Origin: a bacterium
GTDB lineage: Bacteria; Patescibacteriota; Minisyncoccia; Moranbacterales; DUUL01
Reading direction: 5' to 3'
NCBI GenBank assembly: GCA_018675685.1
Contig: JABGXP010000011.1
Location: 1-44,220, forward strand
DNA length: 44,220 nt
Positions 1-8,079 of this stretch are shown here, one piece after another (the stretch's first letter is position 1; each line of letters starts with the position of its first letter). Both the position numbers and the translations under genes were made by a program. The notes under the pieces are model-generated. The model searched no databases. It was not told the origin of the DNA and saw only the letters and a list, made by a program, of their open reading frames with translations.

Positions 1-1
1 G

Positions 2-613
2 GCTGGGATTAGTTCGGATGCTAGGGTTTTGATTGACAAGGCTAGGGTTATTGCTCAGCAGCATCGAGTTACTTATGATTCTGCTCCGACTACTGAGTCT
101 ATTGTTCGAGATATTGCGGATATTAAGCAGCAGTTTACGCATGCAGCAGAGTTACATGCAGCAGTGGTTTTGAATAATTTTTTCTCACCTCTTAAAAAGA
201 GCGTCACATATGACAAATTTAGTTGGGTGACATACACAACTCCAGAGATTGCAACTTTTGGAATAAACGAAAAAGACCTCAAAAGAAGAGGCTTAAAATA
301 TACGATTATTAAGAAAGACTTTAAAGATGATAACAGAGCTCTCACTGATGATTATCCTGACTCTCTAATGGTTTTGTATATCAGTGAAGACAATAAGTTA
401 TTAGGGGGCAGTATTATTGCACCAAGAGCGGGGGAATTGGCGCAAGAACTTATTCTTGCAATGAGCGCTGGTATAAAAGTGGATCAAGTTTTTTCGAAAA
501 TATACCCCTATCCAACAGCAACAAGAATTAATAAAATTGCGATTAGTCAGTTATTTTCAAAGAAATTAAAATCAAAGTTCAACCGAAGTCTACTCAAACT
601 TTTTTATCATTAA
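2..613 (+). CDS. C-terminal part of a pyridine nucleotide-disulfide oxidoreductase (5' end outside window)
   Basis: The frame is open to the left edge, so this is the 3' end of a longer gene; the ORF-track start at 29 is only an internal TTG. The visible part matches the end of the FAD domain and the dimerisation domain of the lipoamide dehydrogenase/mercuric reductase family: FTHAAEL, then WVTYTTPEIATFG. The usual GD flavin-contact motif before FTHAAE reads AD (DIADIK), with about one extra residue. The last 100 residues are basic, and I do not see the His-Glu pair used by true lipoamide dehydrogenases, so a mercuric-reductase-like or general flavin reductase is more likely. The first ~170 bases use T-ending codons and contain a repeated gctagggtt, unlike the A-rich remainder. 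Substrate unknown. Confidence 0.7.
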   Translation, partial: AGISSDARVLIDKARVIAQQHRVTYDSAPTTESIVRDIADIKQQFTHAAELHAAVVLNNFFSPLKKSVTYDKFSWVTYTTPEIATFGINEKDLKRRGLKYTIIKKDFKDDNRALTDDYPDSLMVLYISEDNKLLGGSIIAPRAGELAQELILAMSAGIKVDQVFSKIYPYPTATRINKIAISQLFSKKLKSKFNRSLLKLFYH

Positions 614-667
614 TTATCTGTAGCGACATGGAACACACCCCAAAAAGTTAAATTTAACAAAAAACCA

Positions 668-988
668 ATGAAAATAACAAAAAAGGAATCAACAAAGGAA
701 AATTGGGAAGGAGTTAAAAGTCGCAATTACAAAATAAAAACATTGGAAAAAAATCACTCAGTGGTTTATGCGGAACTAAAAGGAGTGCACGGAAAAGTTA
801 AAACAAAAGGTATTGAGAGGATCTATTATATCTTAGAAGGGGAAGGATTTTTCGATATCGAAGGTGTTATTAAAGAAGTCGGTAAGGATGACGTGATCAC
901 AATTCCTCCTTGCACCGAATATGATTATGCACCTCTTAAGGACAAGGAGCTGAAAATTCTTTTATTCATGGAGTTTTGGGATAACTAA
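668..988 (+). CDS. Small single-domain cupin protein
   Basis: The 106-residue protein has one cupin fold. The first motif region is around residues 38-63 (HGKVKTKG...YYILEGEG) and the second around 70-90 (VGKDDVITIPPCTEYDY). The first motif keeps only some of the usual metal-binding His/Glu residues, and the second lacks the late His, so metal binding is uncertain. Cupins of this size can be sugar isomerases, dioxygenases or plain ligand binders; nothing here decides between them. The start ATG has no SD sequence and lies 55 bases after the oxidoreductase stop, so the two may be cotranscribed. Confidence 0.7.
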   Translation: MKITKKESTKENWEGVKSRNYKIKTLEKNHSVVYAELKGVHGKVKTKGIERIYYILEGEGFFDIEGVIKEVGKDDVITIPPCTEYDYAPLKDKELKILLFMEFWDN

Positions 989-1040
989 CATATTACAAGG
1001 CAAGTAAATATGTTTTTTATTTTAATAAAGTACCCATTAG

Positions 1041-1049
1041 TGGTATAAT
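1041..1049 (+). promoter_or_regulatory. Extended -10 promoter of the acidic hypothetical gene
   Basis: The sequence tggtataat has TGn followed by a perfect TATAAT, about 30 bases before the ATG at 1081. No good -35 hexamer is seen at the right distance, as expected for extended -10 promoters. Confidence 0.55.
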
Positions 1050-1080
1050 TAGGGAGTGCTTAACTATTAACTTTAAATTT

Positions 1081-1395
1081 ATGGGTTTTGAAAGTGAAAT
1101 CAATAAGCCAGGCGAGAAGCTTAGTGATAAAGAAGAAGTAGAGAGATTGGGCAATCAACTAGAAGGAGAGGCAAATGAACATTTTGCAGAGGACTGGGGA
1201 ATCAAAGAAACTCTTGATGCTTTTGAAGGGGCTGTGGGTTTTGAAGCTAAAAAACAGGAACTATTAAACGAATTGAAGGAATTTGCAGAAAGCAAAGTTG
1301 AGCCAGAGGAAGGAGATCTCAATATCAGCAAAGAACAATGGAATGATCAGATGAAAAAAACAATGGAGCAAAAAATTAGAGTTGCGTTTGAATAA
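1081..1395 (+). CDS. Acidic hypothetical protein, 104 aa
   Basis: I do not recognise a family. The protein is small, very acidic and predicted to be soluble and mostly helical, with no membrane segment, signal peptide or cysteine. Glu and Lys alternate in a way suited to amphipathic helices (for example KKQELLNELKEFAESK around residues 57-72). It stands alone: an extended -10 element lies upstream and a strong bidirectional terminator follows 25 bases after the stop. No SD sequence precedes the ATG. The clean promoter-ORF-terminator arrangement supports a real gene. Confidence 0.7.
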   Translation: MGFESEINKPGEKLSDKEEVERLGNQLEGEANEHFAEDWGIKETLDAFEGAVGFEAKKQELLNELKEFAESKVEPEEGDLNISKEQWNDQMKKTMEQKIRVAFE

Positions 1396-1420
1396 ACTTG
1401 CTATAGAAAAACTTGTTTTA

Positions 1421-1466
1421 GCATATTAAAAAACCACAAGCGAAAGCTAGTGGTTTTTTAATATGC
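1421..1466. terminator. Bidirectional intrinsic terminator
   Basis: A perfect 17-bp stem (gcatattaaaaaaccac and its complement) encloses a smaller AGC-GAAA-GCT hairpin with a GNRA-type tetraloop. A/T runs in both arms let it serve the plus-strand hypothetical gene and the minus-strand DUF212 gene, which converge here. Confidence 0.9.
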
Positions 1467-1479
1467 TTTGGTAACGTTT

Positions 1480-1914
1480 TTAAACAAAGAGCTGGATACA
1501 TAGCCAGGAGAAAATAAAACCAAACAACACACCGCAGACAACTTCACTTATTCGATGACCAACGTGTTCTTTCAGTCGAGGATATTTTTTTGGATCGAGG
1601 TTTAGTGTTTGAGTTAACATATTCAGAAATCTTCCTTGATCTCCAAGGTACATACGAATTCGGACTGCATCGTCTAAAATGATCAGCGCTAGAACAACTG
1701 CAATCATGAATTCTCCAGAGCCAATTCCTTCAGAATATCCGATGGTAGTAACCAAGGAAGTAGCAAGAGCACTATGCGTTGACGGCATGTGTCCATGAGT
1801 CATTATGTAATTCCAACGAATTCCACCACTTTTAAAAGTGAAGATGATAAATTTTGTTAATTGCGCTAATCCCATTACAAATAAAGGTATTAACACTATT
1901 GCTAAGTTTTCCAT
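1480..1914 (-). CDS. Divergent PAP2 (DUF212) family membrane protein
   Basis: The 144-residue protein has about four hydrophobic segments and the hallmark motifs of the divergent PAP2/DUF212 family: GHMPSTHSA near residue 42, DDAVRIR near 81 and GHRISEVVCG near 118. These resemble the active-site motifs of acid-phosphatase-type lipid phosphatases, so a role in undecaprenyl or phosphatidyl phosphate dephosphorylation is plausible, although the family is biochemically poorly defined. Length is normal for the family. It is transcribed away from the large O-antigen-ligase-like gene. No SD precedes the ATG. Confidence 0.85.
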   Translation of the reverse strand: MENLAIVLIPLFVMGLAQLTKFIIFTFKSGGIRWNYIMTHGHMPSTHSALATSLVTTIGYSEGIGSGEFMIAVVLALIILDDAVRIRMYLGDQGRFLNMLTQTLNLDPKKYPRLKEHVGHRISEVVCGVLFGFIFSWLCIQLFV

Positions 1915-1986
1915 TAAATTTTGTTTATATGTATATTTATAGTTGAAAGCATTTTAATTATATGTTATTTTTATAAATAGTTCAAC

Positions 1987-2015
1987 TTGTGAATATCAAA
2001 AAGAGGTGCTAGAAT
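1987..2015 (+). promoter_or_regulatory. Promoter of the O-antigen-ligase-like gene
   Basis: TTGTGA (1987-1992), a 17-base spacer and TAGAAT (2010-2015), with an extended TGc just before the -10. The predicted transcript has a ~55-base AU-rich leader without an SD sequence. Confidence 0.65.
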
Positions 2016-2077
2016 AGCTAGACACAGGTTCTTTGTTTGTTTGATAATATAAATAAATATATTTAATAAAACACTAA

Positions 2078-4777
2078 ATGAATAGTTTAAACAAAAATGC
2101 TAATGTTGGTCAGGGCGCTCCAAGCCGACCAATGTCACAACAGGGTAGCGGGCAGAAAGTGGGAGTAAATCTTGGTGCAACAATGAATCAAAAACAAAAA
2201 ATAAATCCTTTACAGAAAAAACAAACTCATAAATTTGGATCTTTTCCAAAGTTCAAACCAGCAGCTCCAAATGATGCTAAGGGCGACAGTTTAGCCATGA
2301 AGATCATTGATATTATCGTTAGATCATCGGTCTTCTTGACTGTTTTTATGTTGCCTTTGTTTTTTGCGCCGAACGTTCCTTCTATACTAGAGCTAAACAA
2401 ACAAGTTTTTCTAGTTTTGATTGTGGGAATTGGGTTTTTAGCATGGGTTGGAAAAATGGCTTGGAAAAATGAAATCAGGTTCAAAAAGGATTTCATTCTT
2501 GTTCCAGTAATCACATTTTTTGTGATTTTTGGATTGAGCACGCTTTTCTCTGAATACCAGGAGCAAAGTTTGTGGGGATTCTTTGGTGGAGAGGGAAGAT
2601 CTTTCGTCACACTTTTGTTTTTTGTTGCGTTCTTTTTCTTAGTGTTAAACACAGTTAGAACTCGCGCAGAAGCATTAAAAGTAGTGGTAGTATTCCTTAT
2701 TAGTGGCTTCATCGCTTCTTTGATTGGAATTTTGCAAATTTGGGAAGTGTATATAATTCCAATGGAGTTTACAAAAACCCCATTTTTTAATACTGTTGGC
2801 TCTGTTTACACATTAGCAATTTATGTAGGAGCACTTTTCCTACTTTCACTTGCGATGTTTTTGAGTGATGTTTCTAAAGTGTTGAAAATAGTACTAATTG
2901 CGCTTGCGTTCTTTTTCTTTTTCGTCTTGATGGTAATTAACTTTAAGATTATTTGGATAGCGCTGATCCTTTGTATGGCATTTTTGTTCGGAGTAACAAT
3001 TATGAGTAGTGGTAAACCTCAAGGTCAAGCCAGAATTTTACCAATGATTTTTTTGGTGTTGGCTCTTTTGATGATTCTTCGTACTAGACCTTTAGTGCAG
3101 AAGAACTTGCCAGTTGAAGCTTTGCTAAATCACAAGACTTCCGCTAGCATTGCAATGGATTCAATTAAGGAAAACCCAATGCTTGGATCAGGCCCAACAA
3201 CATACACCTCTGTTTACCAGAAAAATAGACCTAATAATCTTGGCGACTATTGGGCAGTTAATTTCAATACTGCCTCAAGCTATTTCTTGACACTAGTTTC
3301 AACAACAGGAATTCTTGGTGGATTAACATTTCTATTCTTAGTTGGTTCAGGAGTTTTTGCTCTTTTCAAGGGTGTTGCAAAAAAAGCGAAAAGAGAAGAA
3401 AGTGAAAATGACAGAGATGATTATATGGCTGTGGGAGTTGGAATGGTTTGGTTGTTTGTAACATTACTCCTGTTTGTTTATCTTACAAATATAAGTATTT
3501 TATTCTTATGGTGGTTCAGTTTTGCTCTGTTTCTAGCTTTTTCTACTTTTGACGAAGTTAAGAGTAAGGCGAAGGAGTTTGTAACTACTTCAGCTTCACC
3601 AACCTCATCACTGGTTCTTTCTTTCGTGTTTGTACTGGTGATTATTGGTTTTGTTGCTTCGATTTATCTTGAAAGTCAAAAATATTTTGCAGCAGTTCAC
3701 TTTAATAAAGCTTTGATAGCAGATGCCAAAGGCGACGACTTGGAAACTGTGAGGCTAGAATTAAGTAAAGCTGTCGGATTGGATGTGAATCGAGATGTGT
3801 ATTATAGAAACCTTTCAATTGCTCTTTTCGCACAAGCAAATAAAAAGGTTGCTGAAAGCAAAGGTAAAAAATTAACAGCTGAAGAATCAACTATTGTTAG
3901 TAGTTTGATTAGAGGCTCCATAGAAAGTGCTGCCAGAGCACAAAACTTGAACAAGTTGAATGTTGATAACCATCTAGCACTTGCAAGAGTGTACGAGGGA
4001 GTTTTGGTAACGATGGAGGGGGCAGATGAAAAAGCTGTCGAGGCCTACGAAGAAGCAATTAAGCTTGATCCAAATAATCCAGCCTTGTATCAAAAAATTG
4101 CCAGCATATATGTTTCCTTGTCAGACATCGCAGTTATAACAGCTAGAAGCGAAGGTTCCTTGAAGGAAGGAGAATTGCCTGAAGATAGCATGAAGAATTT
4201 AGCGATTGCAAGAACTAACATCAATAAAGCACTTGAAATTAAACCAGATTACACAGCCGCTAACTTGTTGACAGTCGGAATCTATGAAAGAGAAGGAAAC
4301 ATTGATAGTGCAATTGAAAAGGGTGTAGAAAACAGGAAACAATATCCGAAAGTTGCTAGTATTGCCTTCAGACAAGGATTGTTTTATTACAAAAAAGAAA
4401 TGTTTGTTGAAGCAAAGAAGGAATTTAAGGCTGCTGTGAAACTTGACAAGAACTATGCAAATGCTCGATATTTTCTTGGACTAGTTCTCGATAAGGATGG
4501 AAACAAGAAGGGTGCGTTGGAACAATTTGAAGCGGTTGCAGCCTTAAACCCTGACAATACTGATCTAGATAAAATTGTTAACAATCTCCAAAGCGGGAAA
4601 GACGCTCTTGATGGATTGGGTGAAGGAACTGCAATTGAAGAAGGAGCAGCTCAAAATGCACAACCAGGAATCAATCCAGGAGTTGAAACAGGTCCAATTC
4701 CAGAGGAAGCGACACCTTCCCCAGAAGATATTCAGCCAGATGAAAGAGACACTGAGTACAATAACTTGGAAGAATAA
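2078..4777 (+). CDS. O-antigen ligase/polymerase-like membrane protein with C-terminal TPR repeats
   Basis: The 899-residue protein has three parts. Residues 1-75 are a hydrophilic Gln/Asn/Lys-rich cytoplasmic tail. About residues 85-550 hold around a dozen hydrophobic segments with the Wzy_C-type central loop (NPMLGSGPTTYTSVYQKNRP near 367), typical of O-antigen ligases, WaaL-like and Wzy-like enzymes that handle polyprenyl-linked glycans. About residues 560-850 contain tetratricopeptide repeats (AVEAYEEAIKLDPNNPALYQKIASIY; FKAAVKLDKNYANARYFLGL). The C-terminus is a Pro/Glu-rich acidic tail. Such fusions are seen in envelope glycan or glycoprotein assembly systems. The acceptor, glycan or teichoic-acid-like polymer, cannot be told from sequence. 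It is monocistronic, with its own promoter and terminator. Confidence 0.8.
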   Translation: MNSLNKNANVGQGAPSRPMSQQGSGQKVGVNLGATMNQKQKINPLQKKQTHKFGSFPKFKPAAPNDAKGDSLAMKIIDIIVRSSVFLTVFMLPLFFAPNVPSILELNKQVFLVLIVGIGFLAWVGKMAWKNEIRFKKDFILVPVITFFVIFGLSTLFSEYQEQSLWGFFGGEGRSFVTLLFFVAFFFLVLNTVRTRAEALKVVVVFLISGFIASLIGILQIWEVYIIPMEFTKTPFFNTVGSVYTLAIYVGALFLLSLAMFLSDVSKVLKIVLIALAFFFFFVLMVINFKIIWIALILCMAFLFGVTIMSSGKPQGQARILPMIFLVLALLMILRTRPLVQKNLPVEALLNHKTSASIAMDSIKENPMLGSGPTTYTSVYQKNRPNNLGDYWAVNFNTASSYFLTLVSTTGILGGLTFLFLVGSGVFALFKGVAKKAKREESENDRDDYMAVGVGMVWLFVTLLLFVYLTNISILFLWWFSFALFLAFSTFDEVKSKAKEFVTTSASPTSSLVLSFVFVLVIIGFVASIYLESQKYFAAVHFNKALIADAKGDDLETVRLELSKAVGLDVNRDVYYRNLSIALFAQANKKVAESKGKKLTAEESTIVSSLIRGSIESAARAQNLNKLNVDNHLALARVYEGVLVTMEGADEKAVEAYEEAIKLDPNNPALYQKIASIYVSLSDIAVITARSEGSLKEGELPEDSMKNLAIARTNINKALEIKPDYTAANLLTVGIYEREGNIDSAIEKGVENRKQYPKVASIAFRQGLFYYKKEMFVEAKKEFKAAVKLDKNYANARYFLGLVLDKDGNKKGALEQFEAVAALNPDNTDLDKIVNNLQSGKDALDGLGEGTAIEEGAAQNAQPGINPGVETGPIPEEATPSPEDIQPDERDTEYNNLEE

Positions 4778-4798
4778 ACTTACAAGTTCATAAAGTAT

Positions 4799-4832
4799 AA
4801 AAAAACGGCCCATACATAAAGGCCGTTTTTTT
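4799..4832. terminator. Bidirectional terminator between the O-antigen-ligase-like gene and miaB
   Basis: aaaaacggcc and ggccgttttt form a 10-bp stem around a catacataaa loop, with A and T runs on both sides. It ends the plus-strand gene and the converging minus-strand miaB. Confidence 0.9.
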
Positions 4833-4853
4833 GTGGAGTAATTTTCACAGTGT

Positions 4854-5942
4854 CTAGAACAACTTTCTTAGGACGAGCTCTCTTCTCTTTTTTTCTTCCC
4901 AAGGAATTGAATCATTGAATTTTTCAGCAATTGTTCCAGGACGAGGAGAATATTTATTTAAAAAGGCAGTATGGAAGTGAACTTTCTTAAAAACTTGTAC
5001 AGTTTTTTCGAAATCCTGCAATGTTTCACCAGGAAAACCAATGATTATATCAGTTGATATTTTTGCTGTGGGAATGTTTTTATTTATCTTTTCGATAATA
5101 TTGATGTAGTGTTTTTGAGTGTATTTTCGATTCATTGCTGCAAGAATCTTGTCACTTCCAGATTGAATTGGGAGATGAATCTCCTTTGAAATATTTTTAT
5201 TTTTAGCGATAACTCTAATTAGTTCTTCAGAGAAATCCTTAGGATGAGAAGTTAAAAACCTGAAAGTAATCTTTGGAAAACTATTCGCAAGCAACTTAAG
5301 TAGCGAAGGGAAGTCAATCAATTTAAGCCCTCTTACCCTTTCCTTGGGAGAAAAAGAGTAGCTGTTCACATTTTGCCCTAAGAGAATTATTTCTTTGCAG
5401 TCATTTTTTTCTAAAAAAGTGATTTCTTTGAAAATTTCTTCAAAAGGACGCGACCATTCACGGCCTCTTGCATAAGGAACAACACAATAGGTACAGAAAT
5501 TATTACACCCAGTCATTATTGGGATAAAAACAGTTTCAGTTGATTTATATTTCGGGGTTATCTTAAGATAATCACTACACTCAATTTCTTTAAGTTCCGG
5601 CTCTTTTGTAAGTCCAAGGATTGAACCAAGAAGAGGAATATCTTTAGCGGGAATGAAATGATGAACTTTATCTCCAAGCCTTCGTTGAACATCTTTCCTG
5701 TGTGCTAAACAACCAGTAACAACAATTTTTGTCCCTTTTTTTCTTTTCCAGATATTGTGAATTTGTCCAAACGCTCTGTCTTCAGCTGTTTTTCGGACCC
5801 CACAAGTAGTGAAGATTACTAAGTCAGCTTCTTCGATTTCCGAAGCCTCATGTAAACCACCTTCTTCAAGAAGCGTAGCAATTCTTTCGCTATCAGAAAG
5901 ATTCATTTGACAACCAAATGTTTTAATAAAATATTTTTTCAT
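4854..5942 (-). CDS. miaB: tRNA-2-methylthio-N6-dimethylallyladenosine synthase, TRAM-less form
   Basis: This radical-SAM methylthiotransferase adds a 2-methylthio group to i6A37 of tRNAs. The N-terminal cluster domain shows Cys11 (TFGCQMN), Cys47 (TTCG) and Cys78 (TGCLA). The radical-SAM cluster is C146-N-N-F-C150-T-Y-C153. LLGQNVNSY and the SRP motif after the cluster fit MiaB better than MtaB or RimO. At 362 residues it stops at RRELVLRKLF, where family members normally continue for about 70 residues into a TRAM RNA-binding domain. The terminator follows directly, so no separated TRAM remnant is present. It lies downstream of thrS on the same strand, but an intervening terminator suggests separate transcription. 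Confidence 0.88.
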   Translation of the reverse strand: MKKYFIKTFGCQMNLSDSERIATLLEEGGLHEASEIEEADLVIFTTCGVRKTAEDRAFGQIHNIWKRKKGTKIVVTGCLAHRKDVQRRLGDKVHHFIPAKDIPLLGSILGLTKEPELKEIECSDYLKITPKYKSTETVFIPIMTGCNNFCTYCVVPYARGREWSRPFEEIFKEITFLEKNDCKEIILLGQNVNSYSFSPKERVRGLKLIDFPSLLKLLANSFPKITFRFLTSHPKDFSEELIRVIAKNKNISKEIHLPIQSGSDKILAAMNRKYTQKHYINIIEKINKNIPTAKISTDIIIGFPGETLQDFEKTVQVFKKVHFHTAFLNKYSPRPGTIAEKFNDSIPWEEKKRRELVLRKLF

Positions 5943-5989
5943 GCAAGTTTGTTTTTAAATTCTCGCTTAAGCTTACATGACAAGAAAAT

Positions 5990-6021
5990 AAAAGACAACA
6001 GTTGAAATACTGTTGTCTTTT
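5990..6021 (-). terminator. Intrinsic terminator after thrS
   Basis: A 12-bp stem (aaaagacaacag / ctgttgtctttt) with an 8-base loop begins 20 bases after the thrS stop and is followed on the minus strand by TTTTATTTT. Confidence 0.85.
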
Positions 6022-6041
6022 CAAGATTCTGTTTGGAAGGT

Positions 6042-7811
6042 CTATTTTTTCTCTACAATTTCTTTTTCCAATAGTTTGTAAAAATCCTCCTTACTCATGG
6101 TCTCATTTTTCCTTTCGCCTCTCCTCCTGACTGCAACTGTGCCATCTTTTTCCTCCTGTTCACCTACAATTATAAGGAAAGGGGCTTTTTGTTTGACGCT
6201 TTCTGCAATTCTTTTGCCGAGCGAATCATCTGAATTAAACATTTCAACTCTGATTCCAAACTGTTTCATCTCCTGCGAAACTAGCTTTGCATAAGCGTCA
6301 AATTTCTCAACAACTGGCAAAATCCCAACTTGAATAGGCGCTAGCCATGTTGGAAATGCTCCAGCATATTTTTCAATCAAGAATGCCATAGTTCTTTCAA
6401 TACAACCGATTGAAGAACGGTGAATAACCATTGGTCTTTGTTTTTCTCCTGCTTTATCAATATAGCTCATTTGAAATTTTTCCGGCATAGCAAAGTCAAT
6501 CTGGATAGTGAAAGCTGTGTCTTCCTTGCCATTAACATTTCTCATCTGTACATCAAGCTTGGGTCCATAAAAAGCTGCTTCATCAACTGCTTCGATATAT
6601 TCCAAGTTCATTTTTTCAAGAATTTTTTGCATTGATGCTTGTGTTCCTTCCCATGCGGATGGATCATTAATGTATTTACCTTTCTTGTTTTCTTTGTCCC
6701 ATTTAGAGAAGCGATACCAATATTCGTCTATTTTCAAAGTTTTCATAACAAATTGTACCAAGTCTACAACTTTCTCGAATTCTTCTTCGACTTGATCGGC
6801 GCGACAAATAATATGAGCATCTGCTAATGTCCAACCACCGGCATGACGAATCAACCCTGAAAGTTCACCGGATTTTTCTTTACGGTAAAGCTTGGCAAGT
6901 TCTGCATAACGCAAGGGAAGTTCTCGGTATGAACGAGGGCGAGAGTTATAGATCTCAAATTGATGTGGGCAGGTCATAGGACGCAAGACATATTGATCAC
7001 CATATAACTCCATCACAGGATACATATCAGCTTGGTAATGTTCCCAATGGCCAGATTTTTTATATAATTCTACCCGAGCGAGATCTGGAGTATGTGTTCT
7101 TAGGTAATCTCTCTTCGTCTCTTCTTCAATAATGAATTTTTCTAATTGCTTCCAAACAGCAGTTCCTTTTGGAGTGAAAAGTGGCAACCCTTTTCCAACT
7201 AAATCAGAAAAAACAAATAAATCCAAATCTTTTCCTATTTTTCGATGGTCCCTCTTTACTGCCTCCTCTTGTTGTTTGAGATATTTTCGCAATTCTTTCT
7301 TATCATTGAAAACTAAACCATAAATTCTTTGAAGTTGCTTGTTTTTTTCGTCACCCTTCCAGTATGCACCAGAAAATTTGGACAAGTTAATTGCAGTTGC
7401 ATTGATTTCTCCAGTTGACTCAAGATGTGGCCCGGAGCAAAGATCTACAAAATTTCCTGATTGATAGATTGTTACATTTTCTTTGCCAGTAATTTGCAAA
7501 TCTTTTATCAATTCCACTTTGTATGGTTGCCCGGCTTCTTCGAAAAGAGAAATTGCTTCATCAACTGAGATGACCCTTTTTTCGAAAGGAAAGTTTCCTT
7601 TGATAATTTCCTTCATTTTACCCTCAAGGATTTCAAGATCCTCTGGAATTAAAGTGCGGGGGAGTTCAAAATCATAATAAAAACCATTTTCGATTGCTGG
7701 TCCAATTGCAAACTTAGTTTCAGGAAACATTTCCAAAACGGCAGCCGCAAGCACATGCGAACAACTGTGTCGAACAATTTCCAATCTCTCCTCACCTTTT
7801 ATTTTTCCCAT
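6042..7811 (-). CDS. thrS: Threonyl-tRNA synthetase lacking the TGS domain
   Basis: A class II synthetase charging tRNA-Thr. The 589-residue protein begins directly in the N2 editing domain: HSCSH at residues 15-19 and CSGPH near 125 supply the editing-site His and Cys residues. The catalytic core follows, with the zinc Cys in RPMTCPH, the DAHIIC motif and motif 3 in HRSSIGCIERTMAF; a C-terminal anticodon-binding domain starts around residue 495. The ~60-residue N-terminal TGS domain of E. coli ThrRS is absent, and no upstream in-frame extension is available because the T-box terminator lies there. The ATG has no SD. Expression is predicted to be controlled by the T-box leader upstream. Confidence 0.95.
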   Translation of the reverse strand: MGKIKGEERLEIVRHSCSHVLAAAVLEMFPETKFAIGPAIENGFYYDFELPRTLIPEDLEILEGKMKEIIKGNFPFEKRVISVDEAISLFEEAGQPYKVELIKDLQITGKENVTIYQSGNFVDLCSGPHLESTGEINATAINLSKFSGAYWKGDEKNKQLQRIYGLVFNDKKELRKYLKQQEEAVKRDHRKIGKDLDLFVFSDLVGKGLPLFTPKGTAVWKQLEKFIIEEETKRDYLRTHTPDLARVELYKKSGHWEHYQADMYPVMELYGDQYVLRPMTCPHQFEIYNSRPRSYRELPLRYAELAKLYRKEKSGELSGLIRHAGGWTLADAHIICRADQVEEEFEKVVDLVQFVMKTLKIDEYWYRFSKWDKENKKGKYINDPSAWEGTQASMQKILEKMNLEYIEAVDEAAFYGPKLDVQMRNVNGKEDTAFTIQIDFAMPEKFQMSYIDKAGEKQRPMVIHRSSIGCIERTMAFLIEKYAGAFPTWLAPIQVGILPVVEKFDAYAKLVSQEMKQFGIRVEMFNSDDSLGKRIAESVKQKAPFLIIVGEQEEKDGTVAVRRRGERKNETMSKEDFYKLLEKEIVEKK

Positions 7812-7850
7812 AAATATTTTTTAAAAATTAGTTTAAATGTATTTCTTTAT

Positions 7851-8073
7851 AAATAAAAAACCTCATCTCAGAATATATCATCAAATACTCAACACAGCAG
7901 TGAAGGGTATTTTTAAATACATTCTGAGACGAGGTTTCTCGCGGTTCCACTCAGATTCCTAGAAGACTTTTCTTCCAAACTCTTGTTTATTTGTTCTGTG
8001 ATTTAGGCGGAAGATTAACTCCGCGTCAGATAACATATGGTTGGTAGCCACATCAATCATCACAAGATGAACT
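7851..8073 (-). promoter_or_regulatory. T-box riboswitch (tRNA-Thr sensing) in the thrS leader
   Basis: Read on the minus strand. The antiterminator is TCTGAG (7955-7950), the 7-base bulge TGGAACC (7949-7943) that matches the T-box rule UGGNACC, then GCGAG-AAAC-CTCGT (7942-7929) and CTCAGA (7928-7923). The competing terminator pairs CCTCGTCTCAGAAT (7934-7921) with ATTCTGAGATGAGG (7874-7861), with one G-U pair, followed by a T-run at 7860-7851. It uses the same bases as the 3' half of the antiterminator. A Stem III-like hairpin, GAAGA-AAAG-TCTTC, precedes it. Upstream, ATGTGG-CTACCAA-CCATAT (8053-8035) shows ACC, a Thr codon, in its apical loop followed by A. No distal Stem I motifs are seen, so Stem I looks short. 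The mechanism is transcription attenuation released by uncharged tRNA-Thr (known for the class; inferred here). Confidence 0.88.
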
Positions 8074-8079
8074 GTTTTT

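Noticed and set aside
2227-2712. Minus-strand 161-aa ORF inside the O-antigen-ligase-like gene
   Set aside because: Shadow of the coding strand with Lys/Thr/Asn-rich nonsense composition and no start signals.
4575-4793. Plus-strand 72-aa ORF at the end of the O-antigen-ligase-like gene
   Set aside because: Frame-shifted shadow of the acidic C-terminal tail; no separate start signal.
7812-8073. Leader-peptide attenuation of thrS
   Set aside because: No Thr-rich short ORF is seen in the leader, and the T-box elements explain the terminator fully.
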